A stretch of 10,181 nucleotides of DNA from Beroe ovata (lineage: Eukaryota; Ctenophora; Nuda; Beroida; Beroidae). The stretch covers positions 95,741 to 105,921 of the forward strand of contig CAMPET010000231.1 of the NCBI GenBank assembly GCA_946803715.1, given 5' to 3'. Under the pieces are notes generated by a model. It searched no databases. It was given only the letters and a program-made list of their open reading frames with translations, and was not told the origin of the DNA. A program made the translations under genes and the position numbers. Positions 6,239 through 10,181 of the stretch are shown here, in pieces (the first letter of the stretch is position 1; every line of letters starts with the position of its first letter).

Positions 6239-9200
6239 CTCAGGAACTCTCTCAAACTGAAGAAACCGGTTTCCAAGATCTCTATGAGATCGGTGCAGGA
6301 TACCCCTTTCTTTGTGAGACAGTCAGCAAGCATTTTCGACGTGGGGACCCATCTCAATTCGCTAATTTCACCGGTTTTAAGGTTTTCCTGTAACATAGCG
6401 ATGTCTAGAACCAATCGCTTGTCACTACATGGGCTAGAGGAGTGAACACTATCATATAGTTGTTTTGAGTCAGTAATTGCAACAATGGGGATCGTCTTAC
6501 TGTGTGGGTCTCTGAACAGGATCTCAGATAGGAGTTGTCGAATCAAGATTGCATCACCTGTTCCTTCTGCACAGCTCAATGTCTCTGCTCCGAAAACTGA
6601 GTGCACAACTCGTTTTACTTTACCACTCGACCAAGATATCAGGTTTGCAACAACACCATCAGTCAAGAAGATGAGATAACCTCTCGCACTGTGTTTGGTT
6701 TCGGAAATATTTCCCAAGCTAGCGTCTGAGAAACAGAGCAAATGCAAATCCCCTTTCTCAATGTCCAATTTTCTGTAACAAATTTTCTCGGGTCCTTGGT
6801 CAAGTTTCTTAGTCAGCTTGTTCAGGCTCTTCATATGTTTAATCTTGGGATTTTTACTGTAGGTGGAATGTTCCAGCGTATCAAATGACAAATCTGGTCG
6901 TGATTGTGAGCTCAACCACATTAGTTTTCCAAGTAGTTGTTGGTACTCAGTTGTCTCTGAATCTGTCAAATCACTTTCAATTTCTCGACTTCTAGATACC
7001 GAAATCTCGACTGGTTTTATAATTGTCGTGTATTTCCTCTGATCCACGAAAATGACGTCCTTGCTCTGTACAACGTTCCATCCAAGGTATGTAAACATAC
7101 CAGAGTTGTTTCTGCTGATCTTGAATGTGTTGTATATTGATCGAATTACAGTATTTTTGAATCTTGTAGTCCCACAATTGAGTAAATCATCGACATGTGT
7201 CACAGTTATCCCCTGTAACTTGTTTCCCTCAAAATACAGAAAGAGTGATTTGTCAAGAAGAGAAATCATGCATTTTGAGCCTCTGAGGTGGTCTCTCAAT
7301 GTTACATACCATCTTCTGGCGCTATCGCCAAGTCCATATAGAGGTTTAAGGAGTTTCCAAATAATACCTCTTTTTCTGATGTCACGTGGTGGTTTGACAT
7401 GGACTTCTCTCATGTGTCCTGTAGCTTGAAGAAATGCACTAGTAACATCTAGAGAATCAAGACTCCAGTTGTTTGACGCAGCAATTGACATCAGTAGTCT
7501 AATCACAGTCTTTGTTACTGTGGGTGAGTCAGTTTTTATATCACAAATTTCTTCAAAACCGCGGGCAACCAGCCTAGCTTTGACTTGTTGGTTGTTTTCC
7601 CCCTTAGTGGTTATTACCCACCTTGATGACACATGACTTTGACCGACATCTTTGACTTCCTTGTATACTTCAAACTCCGCTAGTCTTTGGAGTTCTTGCT
7701 CTTTGGCAGACTCGACTTTCTTAGGATCTTGGATCCCAATGGCAAATATTACCGGATCAGATTCTTCTTGTATAAGCAATACTGAATCTTTTTGTGCATT
7801 GACAAATTGTTTTTCCACTTGGTGTTTTGCAAGATCAACGACAGCAAGTTCGTCTGCATTGTCTTGTTCTATGTTGAAGCAGTTTCTCGAACTACCTGGT
7901 GCTTTAGTAGTTCTACTGTCTATCATCCCATAGTTCCACGGGTCCGAATCTTCTGTTCTGTAGCGTATTACATCTCCCCTCACAAGTTTCAGTTTCTCTC
8001 CATCCAAATTCTGTGAGACGGAAAGCCAGTCAGAACTTTCTTCCTCGTTTCTGATTTCCTCATGATCAGTTAAGACTACTGGATCGCTTTCAGCTGTCAC
8101 AGTAGACTCCGTTCTAGGTAAGTTAGCTTCCACTATGATCTCCTGTTCATGTGTTTCCTCAGATTCCTCATCATCAAAAGCGTCTGAATGAATTTCTTCA
8201 CCCATCACAGATTCTCTGTCCGGCTCCCTTGTCAGTCTGTTCTCAGCTGATTCTATGATTTGGGAGTTTGCTTTTGATTTGAGCACTACTTTGCATGGAT
8301 GGACACGTACAATGTACCCTCCATGTTTGATGAGTACCTGATTGGCAACATGACCCACGACAATAGCTGGTCCATACCAAAATTTTCTGTTATCTCTCTT
8401 GAAAAACACGATGTCTCCACTGTAGTATTTGGCATTCAATTGTGGATATATTCTTTGTTGGAGTGCTCTCTTTAACTTATCACTAGCTTCTAGCTCAATA
8501 AATTTCTGTCTTGCCATAGCAAGTGCATTCAAATGATCTCCGACTATCTTAACCATGTCTTCATGGTTAAGTGTTCCAATACTGATCTCTCCCCAGTTTC
8601 CCGGAAGTTTTGGGTTGGTTCCGAAAACCAATTGGTGAGGACTGAACCCATAGGTATTGCTCAGGGAGTTCTTTGCATTTACTGCCCATGCAATGACGAT
8701 TTCGGGTTCACATTTCAAATCTTCAAGCAGAGACTTGATCATGGCTCCTAGGATACCATTGTGCCGTTCTACTAGTCCATTGCACCAAGGTGAATGTGCT
8801 GGAGAAGTCTTAATCTTTATATTCAGTACAGAGCACGCTTGATAGAAGGCGTCATTTACGAATTCACCTCCATTGTCTGATATGAAGGTCACTGGTATTC
8901 CAAAAATTGCTATCCAGTGCCTGAAAATTTTATCCAAGATTTCTCTGGCTTCCTTGCTAGTCACTTTTGCAGCAACAGAGTATCTAGTGACTGTGTCAAC
9001 TAAATGGAGAAGTGTTAGTTGTTGGTCAACGGTTTTTAAGTCCATAGCAACAACTTCATTGAATGTTGATCCATGAGGTATTCCAACCTTATTGTGAGGA
9101 ACTGATCGTTTCTTGTGTCTCAAGCAAAATTCACAAGATCTGTCAATCTTCTCTAGTTGTTCAATAATCTCCTTGCCCTTCTCTAGCTTTGCTGACTTGA

Positions 9201-9851
9201 TAACCTTGCCAATTTTTGCAGCTGAAGCATGTGCAAAGTATCTATGATAGAAATCTGCTGTCTTCTCTGAGTCAGACATTTCAGATACTTGAAAAGTCAA
9301 TTCTTCAGATTCTTTAGGCTGTCTAGAGATTTGTATGGTGACGTGGCCGGAATCTGTACTTTCCAATTTGTCAGCAGTTTGACTGTCTTTTATTTGTACA
9401 ACCATGTTTTGCATGTCAATGATCATGCCCATTTTCATCATGGTTTGTTTGGATAGTAGCAAGGGAATATCATTTTCGACAATGAATGTTCTCAACATCA
9501 TGTCTCGATCACAGATTCTTATTGGAATAGTATTCAGTGTAATGGATCTAACTGGTTTTCCATCACCGAATCTAAAGATCTTCTCGGTCTTTTCTTCCCT
9601 TATGGCCTCTTGGTCTTCGTTACTAAGTGAGTTCTTATAGACATGGAACCACTCTTTTCCACACACTGTAGCTGAAGCCCCTGTATCTATTAATGCTCGA
9701 TTCACACTCTGACCAGTCAGGAAAATCACTTCTTCTTCGCTATCTGGGAGTGAAAACTCTGATTCATAGAGAGCAAATACGTTTTTCTGCTGTTGGTCTT
9801 CCTGGGATTTTGCTTTATTTTTACTTCCTTTGGAAAATGTGTTGTGCGGAC
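6151..9851 (-). mobile_element. Ty1/Copia LTR retrotransposon, Gag end missing
   Basis: The minus strand encodes protease, integrase, RT and RNase H in that order; integrase before RT defines Ty1/Copia. The 5' (right) side is cut at about 9851, where a Gypsy-type LTR starts, so Gag, zinc knuckle and 5' LTR are absent here. The left limit given is only the end of the 11-bp array; the real 3' end with its LTR may extend further into the spacer but was not recognised. Confidence 0.85.
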
Positions 9852-9855
9852 TGTT
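6232..9855 (-). CDS. Copia Pol polyprotein, 5'-truncated
   Basis: The frame is open from the stop triplet at 9856-9858 to the TAA at 6232-6234, and no ATG occurs in its first 42 codons, so it is a 5'-partial gene. The codon at 9727-9729 is GTG, an internal valine, not a start. Numbering from that valine: aspartic protease DTGAS with D15; integrase zinc finger H162, H167, C199, C202; core D230, D285, E321 (DX35E); integrase C-terminal region about 436-483; acidic linker about 490-600; RT about 685-930 with D761 and H-V-D-D at 845-848; RNase H about 995-1125 with D1002, E1049 and D1087, and an ADCLTKKG segment. I recall histidine in place of tyrosine in the RT box as common in animal Copia families, so it need not be a defect. 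A Lys/Ser/Gln-rich segment upstream of the protease is the usual linker after a zinc knuckle, but the knuckle itself is gone. There is no internal stop or frameshift, suggesting a fairly young copy. Confidence 0.92.
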   Translation of the reverse strand, partial: NSPHNTFSKGSKNKAKSQEDQQQKNVFALYESEFSLPDSEEEVIFLTGQSVNRALIDTGASATVCGKEWFHVYKNSLSNEDQEAIREEKTEKIFRFGDGKPVRSITLNTIPIRICDRDMMLRTFIVENDIPLLLSKQTMMKMGMIIDMQNMVVQIKDSQTADKLESTDSGHVTIQISRQPKESEELTFQVSEMSDSEKTADFYHRYFAHASAAKIGKVIKSAKLEKGKEIIEQLEKIDRSCEFCLRHKKRSVPHNKVGIPHGSTFNEVVAMDLKTVDQQLTLLHLVDTVTRYSVAAKVTSKEAREILDKIFRHWIAIFGIPVTFISDNGGEFVNDAFYQACSVLNIKIKTSPAHSPWCNGLVERHNGILGAMIKSLLEDLKCEPEIVIAWAVNAKNSLSNTYGFSPHQLVFGTNPKLPGNWGEISIGTLNHEDMVKIVGDHLNALAMARQKFIELEASDKLKRALQQRIYPQLNAKYYSGDIVFFKRDNRKFWYGPAIVVGHVANQVLIKHGGYIVRVHPCKVVLKSKANSQIIESAENRLTREPDRESVMGEEIHSDAFDDEESEETHEQEIIVEANLPRTESTVTAESDPVVLTDHEEIRNEEESSDWLSVSQNLDGEKLKLVRGDVIRYRTEDSDPWNYGMIDSRTTKAPGSSRNCFNIEQDNADELAVVDLAKHQVEKQFVNAQKDSVLLIQEESDPVIFAIGIQDPKKVESAKEQELQRLAEFEVYKEVKDVGQSHVSSRWVITTKGENNQQVKARLVARGFEEICDIKTDSPTVTKTVIRLLMSIAASNNWSLDSLDVTSAFLQATGHMREVHVKPPRDIRKRGIIWKLLKPLYGLGDSARRWYVTLRDHLRGSKCMISLLDKSLFLYFEGNKLQGITVTHVDDLLNCGTTRFKNTVIRSIYNTFKISRNNSGMFTYLGWNVVQSKDVIFVDQRKYTTIIKPVEISVSRSREIESDLTDSETTEYQQLLGKLMWLSSQSRPDLSFDTLEHSTYSKNPKIKHMKSLNKLTKKLDQGPEKICYRKLDIEKGDLHLLCFSDASLGNISETKHSARGYLIFLTDGVVANLISWSSGKVKRVVHSVFGAETLSCAEGTGDAILIRQLLSEILFRDPHSKTIPIVAITDSKQLYDSVHSSSPCSDKRLVLDIAMLQENLKTGEISELRWVPTSKMLADCLTKKGVSCTDLIEILETGFFSLREFLSR

Positions 9856-10066
9856 TCATATTGAGATATTTGACATTATTTGTATCCGATGATATCTATT
9901 TATTTGAATGATATTGATTTATGATACTAACCAATTTACCTATTATAGAGAACGCCACCCTGGACATTACCCCATACCTTGTTTGTCAGATATTGTTGTT
10001 CCCAAGTTACCCTTCAGACAAATTGTCGTTTCATTGGTCAAACCCAGAAATCAGAATAAAACAACA
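9852..10066 (+). repeat. Probable 5' LTR of the second Gypsy element
   Basis: It starts TGTTTCATATTGA, matching bases 1-13 of the window with one substitution, and ends CA at 10065-10066 directly before TGGCGACGAG. An AATAAA signal lies at 10055-10060, very close to the proposed end. The 3' parts of the two LTRs also share an ATCA...TAAAA...ACA pattern. The left edge is supported independently because the minus-strand Copia frame stops within seven bases of it. The five bases before it, CGGAC (9847-9851), are the predicted target duplication. Confidence 0.6.
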
Positions 10067-10181
10067 TGGCGACGAGTGCTATGGAGCCTTTGAACGTCAA
10101 TGGTCAACTTGAAGACATTGAAGACTGGTTAGAGCGTTTTGATCAGATGGCAGATGTGCATGATGCTGTGTTGGAAGCTAA
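10066..10181 (+). CDS. Gag (or Gag-Pol) N-terminus, 3'-partial
   Basis: Thirty-eight codons from ATG to the window edge, with no stop. The protein starts MATSAMEPL and contains an I-x-D-W-L-E-R-F ... V-H-D-A pattern that lines up with I-N-D-W-V-E-R-F ... V-H-E-A at residues 18-35 of the left element's Gag. This is the start of the same Gag family in a diverged element. The remainder of Gag and any Pol lie beyond the window. Confidence 0.75.
   Translation, partial: MATSAMEPLNVNGQLEDIEDWLERFDQMADVHDAVLEA
10067..10076 (+). promoter_or_regulatory. Candidate tRNA-Ser primer-binding site
   Basis: TGGCGACGAG directly follows the LTR-terminal CA. Its ten bases agree with the complement of the tRNA-Ser(GCU) 3' end as I recall it, then diverge. 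The Gag ATG (10066-10068) spans the LTR/primer-site boundary, as nearly happens in the left element. The tRNA identity needs checking against host tRNA genes. Confidence 0.5.

Larger units (their letters stand above)
9852..10181 (+). mobile_element. Second Ty3/Gypsy retrotransposon, left end only
   Basis: A probable LTR, primer site and Gag start run off the right edge of the window. The Gag N-terminus and LTR terminus resemble those of the left Gypsy element, but the LTR interior and length differ, so it is a related family rather than another copy. It appears inserted in the Copia element. Confidence 0.75.

Noticed and set aside
9935-9955. Splice-acceptor-like sequence (TACTAAC ... TATTATAG) before the second Gag
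   Set aside because: The branch-point and AG resemblance is short, lies inside the probable LTR and has no matching donor, so an intron is not supported.
9908-10112. Two overlapping + strand open frames at the right end
   Set aside because: Both lie largely in the proposed LTR and are out of frame with the recognisable Gag start at 10066.

Overview
This window looks like metazoan (probably invertebrate) repeat DNA. It holds parts of three LTR retrotransposons and no host gene that I can support. The long open frames carry retroelement Gag, protease, reverse transcriptase (RT), RNase H and integrase (IN) motifs. The noncoding DNA is AT-rich. There are no bacterial-style operons, RNA genes or CRISPR arrays. 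The host guess rests on the element types only (a Mag/K02A2.6-like Ty3/Gypsy element and an animal-type Ty1/Copia element whose RT box reads HVDD) and is weak on species.

Layout. (1) Positions 1-163 are a probable 5' LTR, followed at once by a primer-binding-site-like TGGCGACG that overlaps the start codon of a 1,495-residue single-frame Gag-Pol (164-4651, + strand). All major motifs are present except that the RT Y-x-D-D box reads R-V-D-D. No polypurine tract or 3' LTR is visible downstream. (2) Positions 4652-6231 are a roughly 1.58-kb noncoding spacer between two convergent elements. It holds a degenerate 15-bp tandem array (4711-4862), a minus-strand TATA plus GC-box pair (about 4952-4977), a perfect 17-bp duplication, a CpG-rich patch with a CArG box and CCAAT box, an inverted repeat, a C-poor tract with strong strand asymmetry, and an 11-bp tandem array (6151-6238) that runs into the stop codon of the next element. 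(3) Positions 6232-9855, minus strand, are an uninterrupted Copia Pol (protease, integrase, RT, RNase H) with all catalytic residues visible but no Gag, no zinc knuckle and no start codon. (4) From 9852 to the window end is the left end of a second Gypsy element on the + strand: probable LTR 9852-10066, primer site at 10067, and the first 38 codons of Gag.

How the parts relate. The Copia reading frame stays open up to the base where the second Gypsy LTR begins and then stops within seven bases. The simplest reading is that this Gypsy element inserted into the Copia element between its Gag zinc knuckle and protease. The two Gypsy elements share LTR termini (TGTTTYATATTGA...), the same primer-site start, the same overlap of primer site with the Gag ATG, and related Gag N-termini, so they are relatives in one clade but not copies of one family. 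The left Gypsy and the Copia element point at each other, and neither shows a recognisable 3' LTR in the spacer between them. I found no wholly new defence-type or enzymatic system. The points most worth checking are the nested junction, the primer site/ATG overlap, the altered RT box in an otherwise intact frame, and the short-period tandem arrays.
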